From positions 1 to 19,179 of the forward strand of contig JADGJG010000457.1 of assembly GCA_027596195.1 (NCBI GenBank): a stretch of DNA of 19,179 bases, given 5' to 3'. Made by a program: the position numbers and the translations under genes. The notes beneath the pieces were generated by a model. The model had not been told where the DNA came from and made no database searches. It saw nothing but the letters and a program-made list of their open reading frames with translations. Of the stretch, positions 9,866 to 17,485 are shown one piece after another. Origin of the DNA: Podochytrium sp. JEL0797 (taxonomy: Eukaryota > Chytridiomycota > Chytridiomycetes > Chytridiales > Chytriomycetaceae). Numbering within the stretch: the stretch's first letter is position 1; each line of letters begins with the position of its first letter.

Positions 9866-10657
9866 ATGGCACCCAATCACTTGTTGTTTGACGTCAATGC
9901 ACTGTTTGACGAGATGTGAGTTGCCTCTAGTTGCTCTTGTTCTTGTTGCTGACACGCCCCGCCAAGCGACGCCCTCGCCCTCGCTTCGCCTGGCCCTGCC
10001 CTTGTCTCACAGGGCCCGGCCATGCCGCCCATCCTGGCCTCACAGCCGCGCCTCAAGTTCACGCCCGCCCTCCTGCGCATCCCGGCCTGGCTGCCCGCGA
10101 GTCCGCTGCCGAGTCCAATCAACGAGCAACTCACCCCGCCCTTTGTCGCCTCGCCTGTCTCGTCCCCATTCTCACACGAAGAGTCTTTCTCCCCCCCACA
10201 CTACTGCTCCTCGTTCCCCTACACCCTAACACATACCCCCTTCGTCCCATCTACCCCGCTGCCGTTCTCTGCAAGCCCAATGACTCCGCCACCCCTCCAA
10301 CAACAACTCAACCAATACCAACAACATCTGTCCCCGCTCCCCCCGCAAACCCCTTACATTCCTCGCCGCAGAGCAACCGTCAAACAAACCAACAAACCCG
10401 CCCCTGTCGGTGCGCGCGGAGGTCCCCGAGAGTACATGCGTCGCGATCCCCTTTTGACCATGCACACCCAGTTCCTCACGAGTCGCTTTGAAGACAACTG
10501 CAAGCCTTCAATCGACGAAATTAAGCAGTATGCCGCCGTGATTGGAAAGGATGAGAAAAAAGTCCAGAAATGGTTTCAAAATCGCAGGAGAAGGATTCTT
10601 GTTTCGACGTCGAAGGGGCATCCGCTTCTGGGTGGTAGTAGCGGTGGCAGTTTATAG
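9866..10657 (+). CDS. Homeodomain transcription factor, 246 aa
   Basis: Two predicted exons, 9866-9915 and 9967-10657, joined in phase across a 51-nt intron with a GCTGAC-like branch site. Exon 1 gives MAPNHLLFDVNALFDEI, a short hydrophobic/acidic motif that could be a protein-interaction or activation segment. Residues about 20-175 are Pro/Ala/Ser/Thr/Gln-rich low complexity. A homeodomain sits near the C terminus (about residues 176-232): helix 1 around QFLTSRFEDN, then KPSIDEIKQYAAVIG, and recognition helix KKVQKWFQNRRRR. The WFQNRR core is the typical, non-TALE form. The protein is probably a nuclear DNA-binding regulator. The coding strand is very C-rich between about 9950 and 10400, which accounts for several long overlapping open frames there. 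I cannot assign a named orthologue. Confidence 0.85.
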
Positions 10658-10672
10658 CTTGTTGATAAGGCC

Positions 10673-10678
10673 ATTAAA
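10673..10678 (+). terminator. Candidate polyadenylation signal (ATTAAA) of the homeobox gene
   Basis: ATTAAA begins 15 nt after the TAG at 10655-10657 and lies before the first base of the ABCG-like remnant. The position is suitable for 3'-end formation; use is inferred. Confidence 0.35.
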
Positions 10679-10748
10679 TATTGAATTGTACAGAAATGGA
10701 AGGTTTTAAAAAATGGTTATTTTTGGAAGAACTATTTTTTTTTGTTTG

Positions 10749-11368
10749 GCAACGTAGAATGCGAGCCAAAAGAAGAGGACAAACTTGAAGAAGTGCGACG
10801 CGCCGCCGTGGAGCGAGCTCAAAGTGTAGAAAGGTATGGAGAAACCGAGGACAAGGAGGAAGACAAATGGCAGCGAACAAAGACAGAGTACTTAAGTGCG
10901 GTTCAGTCTCTCGCGGTTGAAAACGAGACGTTCTTCGAGAACGGCCGGAATTCCAGCAACGGCCATGAACCCCAAGAAAGCGACAGCGAGGAAGATTACC
11001 ATCAGTCGCGGCTAGACTCCACGTAAGTAGTTCCCATGAGAACAACCGCGGGTTGCGTATGACGAATACTTCTTCATGGGTCGTTCCATGCCATCCAAGA
11101 GCACTCGGCCTTGAAGCGAAAAGTTGCCGAAGCTCGTTTTGCGACCAGCGATAATGTCCTATTTTTCATCTGGTTCAACGTTGGGCTAATAAACGAATTC
11201 GCATACCAAGAATGACCATCTCGCCGCACCAGAAGGACCCATCACAGCAAGAACCTCGCCTGGATTCACCAAACCCGGGAGTCATTTGAGCAGAAACTTG
11301 TCCGAATTGTTACTGGAGTCTTTTATGGAGCATCCAAGGTCGCTCCATGCAAGAGTGTGGCCGTGGAC
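10749..11368 (-). pseudogene. Decayed, internally deleted copy of the ABCG half-transporter gene
   Basis: Read on the minus strand, the remnant starts near 11368 with an ABCG-type nucleotide-binding-domain start (HTLAWSDLGCSIKD), then a TGA at 11282-11284, then VNPGEVLAVMGPSG. The Walker A lysine and serine are lost (GAARWS where GAGKST is expected). A 48-nt GT-AG intron (11159-11206) splits LAGR-like sequence; beyond it the frame resumes as IAGRKTSFGNFSLQGRVLLDG. Bases 11070-11115 are identical over 46 nt to 19134-19179. At about 11050-11058 the sequence jumps from the ATPase domain to the first membrane segments, matching 17925-18265 of the intact copy, with further small deletions and stops. 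The retained intron shows DNA-level duplication, not reverse transcription. Both copies lie on the same strand. Related sequence may extend upstream to about 11533 (a frame with TTG but no ATG). It stops short of the C-terminal membrane segments. Confidence 0.88.
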
Positions 11369-11604
11369 AATTTCCAACCTTCTTTTCACGCGTGTGGCTT
11401 GATTTTCTGCCGTTTCTTGGCGGCACGCGCCCCCGCAATTTAATCTTGCCTTTCTCGTCTGTTCCGCCTCCTCCCTCCCCGGTTCCTCTTTGAGAGTCCT
11501 TTTTGAGAGTTTCTCCACACCCTTATCATCCAAACCTAAGCTTGAATTGGAGGCAGAAGCTTTCGTTTTCGTTTTTTCCCCCTTAAATTCACCTTTTTAA
11601 TTTC

Positions 11605-11610
11605 TTTATT
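11605..11610 (-). terminator. AATAAA polyadenylation signal of the WSC-domain gene
   Basis: On the minus strand AATAAA lies 21 nt beyond the TAA stop (11632-11634), in AT-rich sequence. The hexamer is exact and well placed. Confidence 0.5.
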
Positions 11611-11631
11611 TACGATCTAGATTTTATGTCA

Positions 11632-13246
11632 TTACAAAGTGGAATAAGAAGCCATGACGTCATCCAACTCCTGATTCTCAGTTGCAGCCTTCTCCTGAAT
11701 CGCTTTCAATGCCTCGGGGCGGAATATCACAGTCCCGCTGTCAGGTCTCTGGTCCCTCGCCAAGTTCTCTCCGAGGCCGTTCATGTACATCGATGATGGC
11801 GCCACAGACACGCCATCACTTCGAGAAACTTTGCTGAATGGCGAGAAAGAGTTGCTTGAAGAGCCCATCATCGATCCACGCATCAAATCGCTGGTCTGAG
11901 GACTGAATCGGCTCAACCCACTGTACATGTTGAGGGCGGGAGAGCTCGGTGTCGGTGTGACGGGCTTGGTCAAGTCGTCTCTCAGTTGAGTCGGCATCGC
12001 GCCCAGAGCGAAGGGGGCCGTGGGAACAGCGACTACGGGTGCGGCAACGTCCGTGAGGGGTGGGAGAGGTGGAGAGGCCGCTTCTTGCTTGAGGCTTGAT
12101 TTGGAACCGAAACGTAGTAGATTGAGAGTGGTCTTGGACGCAGGGCTTCTGAAGGGCGCATGAGGGAGCAAGGACGCCAAGGTGGTGAGAGCAGTTGGTG
12201 CTGATCCGATCATGGTGGTTCCGTTAGAGTCGATGGAGTCCAGTGACATTCTGCGGAGGCCAATCACGTTCTTTTGGTCTCTGTATTCGTCGGTGTGATG
12301 GTCGTCGGGCAATTTCTTGGCAGCCCCAATCCCCACAACATTCGACTGTCTGCGCCTTCTTTGCACGACGGCAGCAAATCCCACCGTCAGCACCACCACC
12401 GCCCCAACAATTCCACTAATCAAAGCGCTTGAGTTCTGGCCTGGAGCAGGATTATTTGACGCCAAAGGTCCGGGCGAGGGATCGGTGGTACCGCCGACAG
12501 CGGCTGGGCCGGGGATCGCGTGGCTATTTCCAGATGATGTAGTTGTGCCGTTGACCTGATTGCCGCTGTTTGAATTTGGCACGTCTGGGGAGGAAGTGGC
12601 GTTTGGTGATTCCGAAGACGCCACTGCCGCCACGCCGGGTCGCGACGTCGTGTCGGGCACAGACCCTGCATTGTTGCTGTTGCCACTGCCAGTGTTGCCA
12701 GTGCCAGTGTTGCCCAAAGCTGGAGCAGTAGTTTGGGCCTGCGGGGCCACTACTTGGGGGACAGGGTCGGGATTCGCTGGAACGGCGGCAGCGGTTGTAG
12801 CGACGACGGGGGGGTTTTGAACGGGAGGTTGCGGCTGCGGGGCTGCCGGCAGACTTCCGTATGCGTTCCACACAATATTGCCGTTGTTCCACCCGCCGCA
12901 CATTGGTGCTTGTGAAGGAATGCTGAAAGGAAGAAATAAGGGGAGGTGTTTGATTGCAGGTTTGACGAAACGCTCACCTCGCACCGGGGCATCTCAAATT
13001 GCATTGGTTGGAGACGGAAGACGACGGCATCACCGCCACGCATGCGCAGATAAAGTTCCACTCGCTGTTCACGGTGGGACCGATCAGAGCGAGGTTTGAC
13101 CCGCAGACGGCAGTACAGTCGCTGGGCATCATGGAGTCGGACGTGAAGGATGTGGCAGGTGCCGAGCTGAGCTTATAGCATCCAGAGGAGGATTGTGCGG
13201 CAGCGCTGCGGGCGAGGAGCAGCGCGAAAGGGGCGAAATGGATCAT
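11632..13246 (-). CDS. WSC-domain single-pass membrane protein, putative cell-wall stress sensor
   Basis: Two predicted exons, 13246-12978 and 12922-11632, joined in phase across a 55-nt intron, giving 519 aa. The N terminus (MIHFAPFALLLARSAAAQSS) is a signal peptide with a likely Ala-X-Ala cleavage site. Residues about 22-105 carry the eight-cysteine WSC pattern: GCYKL, MMPSDCTAVC, WNFICAC, SNQCNLRCPG and MCGGWNN. A long Pro/Ala/Thr/Ser/Asn linker with N-glycosylation sequons follows. One membrane helix is at about residues 256-276 (ISGIVGAVVVLTVGFAAVV), stopped by RRRR. The cytoplasmic tail of about 240 residues is Ser/Thr/Pro-rich. This is the plan of yeast Wsc/Slg1-type sensors, which report wall stress to the Rho1-PKC pathway through the tail. 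Some WSC proteins have other roles, so the signalling function is inferred. The start is the first ATG ahead of the signal peptide. Confidence 0.85.
12666..12720 (-). repeat. Short imperfect minisatellite in the WSC linker
   Basis: Short units of the CCAGTGTTG type recur with small variations on the plus strand. In the protein they code a Gly/Asn/Thr/Ser run (GNTGTGNTGSGNSNN) between the WSC domain and the membrane helix. Length variation among strains would be expected in such a linker. Confidence 0.55.
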
Positions 13247-13860
13247 CGCGGCGATCAGAAAGAAAAAAAATGCAATTTGGAAGTGCACAAGCCCAAGCGG
13301 AAAAGATCACCATTTTTCCGAAATCGATTTTCCAGCAAATTTGCGAGGCTTTTTTTCTTGGCTCGCGATAAAACGTGGGGTTTTCTATCGCAGTTTGCTT
13401 TTCGCGCTTCGAAGGTTTGGCGGGTGAAAGAAAGAGGCAGTCGATGCAATTGAAAATATTGCATTCAAACGGGGCTCGAGAAGGACGAAGCCACCGATCA
13501 AACAATCAAACGCGTTCTCACCTTCATTGGATGGTCGACGCATCCCCCTCTGCGCTCGCCTCCCCACCTTGCGTGACAGGACGGAAAGCGAGCATGTTGA
13601 GTGATCCAAGGACATTGGCAAACGAGAGATAACAAACCACTTTGTTCGCCCAGAAAGGCAAACTTGAACTTCTTGAGCGGGTTTGCGAATTCCTGTTTCC
13701 GAGATGCCTTTTTTCATCCCTCAAAACCCCATCTACCTTTTTTGGACATAAGACATGCGATCAACAGCTCGTCAATTGATCGAAGACGCGTTCTCCATCG
13801 CAACCACGATATCTTCCTTCATTCCTCTCTTTCTGCTTTCGAAAAAAGATTCTCAAAACA
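13247..13860. promoter_or_regulatory. Divergent promoter region between the WSC-domain and PUF60-like genes
   Basis: These 614 bp separate two divergent starts. Several open frames cross the interval, but none shows a recognisable domain, and all have the composition of untranslated sequence. It holds T- and A-rich runs next to the WSC start (about 13260-13360) and pyrimidine-rich sequence before the PUF60 start. I see no gene or RNA in it. Confidence 0.5.
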
Positions 13861-15753
13861 ATGGACCCCAAAGTGCTGCTTGAGAAGGCCAAGGCGTTCG
13901 CGCGAGCTGAGACTGTCAAGGTGTGCATGTCCGCTGACCCATCATAGCGCCACTAACGGACACTCCCCAGATGCTTCTGCTAAGCGGGAACGAGAAGCCA
14001 ATGACCACGCTGACGCTTGCCTCGTACACCCAAGCCTTGCAGTTCCCCGCATCCTTCCCCCAACAGACCATCAACTCCATCTTTGCCACATGCAAGATAT
14101 ACATTGGAAGTTTACACAGCGAGATCCAGGAGGCGCATCTGCGGTAACGGAACATCACAGAACCGAACCCCCAAAAACCAAAAAACCCAAACTCAAGCGT
14201 CGAAAACAGACAAATATTCTCGACGTATGGTTCCATTCGTTCTCTTTCCATGAGCTTTGATTCCTTGACGGGCTGGGGCGAGGCCAAACATAAGGGATTC
14301 GCATTCCTCGAATTTGATTTCCCTGAAGCAGGCGTGCTGGCCATGGAGGCATTGGATGGCGTTGAGTTTGGCGGCAGGTTAGGAGCACCCGTGTCGAATT
14401 CAGGCGGCTGTCTGTTTGGTAACGCGAGGTACACAGAGCCATCAAAGTGTGTCGACCGAAAGACTTCAACACGGGCCACCTCGCCGTGATCCCGAAAGCG
14501 CCTGCCGAACGCATCTTTGTGGCCAACGTGAACGAAATTGTGGATGAAGAAATGATCAAGGGTATTTTCGACGCTTTTGGAGAGGTGGAGAAGGTCTCCC
14601 TGCTGGTGCGTTTTTGTTCTGCTTCCGTTTGGCGTTTTTGAGCTCATTCATTTTGGTTTAGCCTGATCCGATTACAAGGAAACATCGCGGATGTGGGTGC
14701 GTAAAACTTGCCGTTTGTTATTCACGTTGCCTTTGCTTTGTGTTTTTGTTCCCACTCATGGCGTGTCTGCTCTTGCGCACACGCACAATCTGACTCTCGA
14801 AACACTCTCCCCTCACTTCCGTCCCACCACTTCCCCCCACCCTCCTCACACACATACACACACGAACACACAAAACCGAAAAATCAGTCACAACAAACCC
14901 CACTGATTCAAAAAAAAAACAAAAACTCTCCAGCTACATTCAATTTAAGCTCGCTTCTTGCGCCGCAAACGCTGTCAAATCTATCAAGGAGCAAGGCGGT
15001 CTCGAACTCGCGGGTGCAAAGTTGCATGTGTTGCAAGCGATGGTGGGCGGCGATTTGATGCCAGGAATGGACGCGTTGGTCGGGATCCCAGAGGTACCTG
15101 AGAGTGTTAAAATTGCGGCCAAACAGGCGACTTCAGGTGCGCGCTCTCTCACTCTCTCTTGCCTGTGGATTTGTAACAGTTCTTTTTTGGCAGGAAAAAT
15201 CATCATGCCTCTCCCAAACAACGCTGCCGCCCAAGTCCACACCCTCCCCACCCTCCCCTCCGAATCAGCTGCTGCGCTTGCCCTCAAAGCCGCCGTGGCC
15301 GCTGCCAAAGCCAAAATGGCCGAAGAGACGAGCTCGCTGGATGACGAAAAAACGGCCATTTCGCGGTACGATTTGATGCAGAAGATGATGCGCAGAGAGG
15401 ATATGCCAGATCGCGGTCGCGAGGAAGGAGGTGAATCGAAAAGAGTCAAACTTGACAGTGGCAATGCGGCAGCAGCGGGTGGAATTCGGAGTTGCGTGTT
15501 GGTGTTGAGGAACATGGTGACTGTCGAGGATGCTCAGGATGACGGACTTGAAGGGGAGATTCGCGAGGAATGCATGAAATCGGGGAATGTGGAGCAAGTG
15601 AGGATTGGATCGCATGACGGGAAGGAAAGTCATGAGACGGTGGATGTGGTGGTTCGCTTTGCTTCGGAGCGAGATGCTGAAAACACACGGGCTGCGCTGA
15701 ATGGGCGGTTCTTTGCAGGGAGGAAGATTGTGGCCGAGTTTGTCGAACAATGA
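13861..15753 (+). CDS. PUF60: PUF60-like poly(U)-binding splicing factor (RRM-RRM-UHM)
   Basis: Predicted exons: 13861-13920, 13971-14143, 14210-14377, 14437-14605, 14662-14696 (35 nt), 14934-15136, 15194-15753, giving 455 aa. RRM1 spans about residues 61-138 (RNP2 CKIYIGSLHSEI; RNP1-like KHKGFAFLEF). RRM2 spans about 158-235 (RIFVANV; KHRGCGYIQF, spliced across exons 5-6). A conserved PUF60 linker motif ISRYDLMQKMMRRE precedes a C-terminal UHM at about 369-455 (SCVLVLRNMV, LEGEIREEC, LNGRFFAGRKIVAE), which keeps the Arg-X-Phe signature that binds tryptophan-containing ULM peptides. PUF60 acts with U2AF at 3' splice sites to recruit U2 snRNP. The order and spacing match the metazoan protein as remembered. 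Six introns are present; the fifth is unusually long (237 nt). Confidence 0.93.
14697..14933 (+). promoter_or_regulatory. PUF60: Long structured intron in the PUF60-like gene with a hairpin over the likely branch point
   Basis: At 237 nt this is about four times the usual intron length here. It begins GTGCGT and ends CTCTCCAG. The first half is T-rich, the middle C-rich with a CA-repeat stretch (about 14845-14872). Arms AATCAGT (14882-14888) and ACTGATT (14902-14908) are exact reverse complements around a 13-nt loop. The right arm contains CTGAT, the best branch-point match. The stretch between it and the AG is A-rich, with almost no pyrimidine tract. Confidence 0.5.
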
Positions 15754-15797
15754 AGAAAAAGAAGGAACGACTTCTGTTGTCCGAAAATACGTTGCAC

Positions 15798-15833
15798 TTG
15801 TTTTTTGCAATTTTTTTTGTTTTTTGCAAAAAA
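15798..15833. repeat. Twin TTGTTTTTTGCAA direct repeats with a T6GCA6 palindrome
   Basis: Copies lie at 15798-15810 and 15817-15829. The second merges into a perfect palindrome at 15820-15833, followed by more A. The element sits in the 149-bp gap between the PUF60-like stop and the nucleoplasmin-like start. Stiff dA:dT tracts of this kind often mark nucleosome-poor promoters, so promoter function for the downstream gene is plausible. Confidence 0.5.
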
Positions 15834-15902
15834 AAAAACACCGAATTCAATGTGGGCAACGCGCGTCGGCTTGCACCAACCTGACTCCTTCCTTTGATCC
15901 AG

Positions 15903-17092
15903 ATGTCTGCCGTTGCATTTTTTGGACTTACCTGCGAACCCAACACCCTGTATGCGCAAAACGTTGAGCAGGCGTTCCGCTTGACCAACGTGAGTGTTGC
16001 CGCATTTATAGAACGGCGAGTTTCTTCTCTAATGCTGTTCTTCTCAGATCGCCATTGACTCCAAGACCAAGGCCACCAAGGGAAGAGTCTCGGTCCACGT
16101 CTCAACCGAAGATGGCGAGTACGTGATCGCGAATCTTTTGATTGGACATGTCGAGCAGTGCCAGGTGGACCTGACCTTCAACGAAGGTGAGAGCTCGTTA
16201 TTTTGAGAGAGGGGGGGGTTGGGAGATTTGGGGAAGGACGCGTGACTCACACAACTCGTTTTTGTTTGCTGTGTTTCAGGCGAGGAGATCAGCTTCACTG
16301 TGACAGGACCCGCTACCGTGCACTTGACTGGAAACTACACTATCGATTTTGCCGATGGTTTGAGTTTTTCTTGACTCGAATTTCAAGGTTTTGAGTCGCG
16401 AGTTAAAAAGTTTTGTTGCGTATTTCAGAAGAAGACGATGACGAGATTGATTCCGAGGACGAAGAGGAACTTGGTGAGTTGCTCGATGGGCTTGTTTGTT
16501 TGGAAACCTCGAGTTTTTCTAATGTTCGGACATTTCCACATTCATTCAGACACCGAGAACGAGGACTCTATGATCTCTATGGGAGACTCCGAGGATGGCG
16601 ACGACGCTGGCATGCGTGAGTGGAGTTTCCTCCTCGTTTTTGTGACTTTGTTTTGATTCAACCGCTTGTATCAGAAATCTTCTTCAATGAGGACGGTGAG
16701 CCTATGGATGCCGAGGGCAACCTTATGTGAGTTTTTTGCTGTGTTTTTTGTGGTAGCGGAGGATATGAACACCGAACCTCCTTTTTTTTGTAGCGACCTT
16801 GGAGACTTGCTTGGAAACGACGAGGACGATGAGGACAACGAAGATGATGAGGATGACGATGAGGAGGAGGACGATGAGGTAGATTTCGCGTGTTTTCGCT
16901 TGGCTTTGAAAAATCAAGTTAAACCCAGCCCCCCTCCTCTCAAAATCAAAATAGGATGAAGAGGACGACGAAGCTGAAGCGGAGGAACAAGCCAGGGCCG
17001 AGATTATGGCTGCGTTGGCCCAGGCGAGCCAAAAGAAGCGCAAGGCATCGTCCCCTGTGTCCAAGAAGCAGCAAAAGAAGAACAGAAAGTAG
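15903..17092 (+). CDS. Nucleoplasmin-like acidic histone chaperone without an FKBP domain, 229 aa
   Basis: Predicted exons: 15903-15989, 16048-16186, 16280-16357, 16429-16473, 16550-16615, 16675-16726, 16794-16878, 16955-17092; phases agree throughout. Residues 1 to about 100 form a nucleoplasmin-like core: FFGLTCEPNTLY, VEQCQVDLTFNEGEEISF and GPATVHLTGNYT match the strand pattern shared by nucleoplasmins and the N terminus of nuclear FKBPs. Acidic tracts follow (EEDDDEIDSEDEEEL and a longer Asp/Glu run), interrupted by IFFNEDGEPMDAEGN and DLGDLLGN. The C terminus is Ala/Gln-rich, then a basic nuclear-localisation-like tail (KKRKASSPVSKKQQKKNRK). Such proteins bind histones through the pentameric core and acidic tracts and act in chromatin assembly or the nucleolus. 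Yeast Fpr3/Fpr4-type relatives carry a C-terminal FKBP prolyl isomerase domain. Here a TAG ends the frame directly after the basic tail. Confidence 0.88.
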
Positions 17093-17485
17093 AGATCCTG
17101 CTGGGCATATTGCTGTTTTTATTCAATTTGTATTAAGCTTGCAAAATATATTCTCTGTCTCGTTAACAAACCCATTCTTCTAATTGGAAGACGTCGCGAC
17201 CATATTGACGAAATTCATATTTATTTTGGTGATGGTTGCTGATTTTCTTCCGCGGGTCAAGTCCGCGTTTAACAACAACGAGCCGAATCTTCAAGCGTAT
17301 TTCCGTCACAAATGCGCACACCTGGTGATTTGGTATTTCGCGTTCGGATGTGGGTGAATGCGAACCATGCAGGGATAGTGCCGATCGTCTGGTGCAAATC
17401 AAAGCAGTTCCTCTATCGCAAGATTTCGACACCGATTCACGACGGCGTGGGTTTATTGAATTTCACTCTCATGAGGTCCAGCAAA
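17093..17485. other. Intergenic stretch between convergent nucleoplasmin-like and ABCG genes
   Basis: These 393 bp hold the 3' ends of two convergent genes. Open frames on both strands cross it without recognisable domains. A small perfect stem (CGCGG/CCGCG with a 7-nt loop) lies near 17250-17267. An AATAAA for the ABCG gene lies at 17452-17457. I see no gene I can support. Confidence 0.5.
17452..17457 (-). terminator. AATAAA polyadenylation signal of the ABCG gene
   Basis: On the minus strand AATAAA lies 28 nt past the TAA stop (17486-17488). It is an exact hexamer at a suitable distance. Confidence 0.5.

Noticed and set aside
9771..10491. Two long plus-strand frames overlapping the homeobox exon
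   Set aside because: They arise from the strong C-richness of the Pro-rich coding region. Only the third frame carries the homeodomain.
12317..12820. Plus-strand frames opposite the WSC gene (Val/Gly/Ala-rich)
   Set aside because: They are antisense to the Pro/Ala/Asn linker and membrane helix of the real gene and show low-complexity reflections only.
13413..13426. TTTGGCGGG, similar to an E2F/SBF-type site, between the WSC and PUF60-like genes
   Set aside because: A single short match in 614 bp is expected by chance, with no second site to support it.
17250..17267. GC-rich stem with a 7-nt loop, considered as a tRNA arm
   Set aside because: No other cloverleaf arms, no A/B box promoters and no acceptor stem are visible around it.
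17163..17432. Minus-strand open frame ending in a FRQYG-like peptide, briefly suggestive of the ribosomal protein S29 C terminus
   Set aside because: The zinc-binding CxxC pairs and the preceding conserved residues are missing, and the stretch lies in the 3' region of the ABCG gene. It looks like chance similarity.
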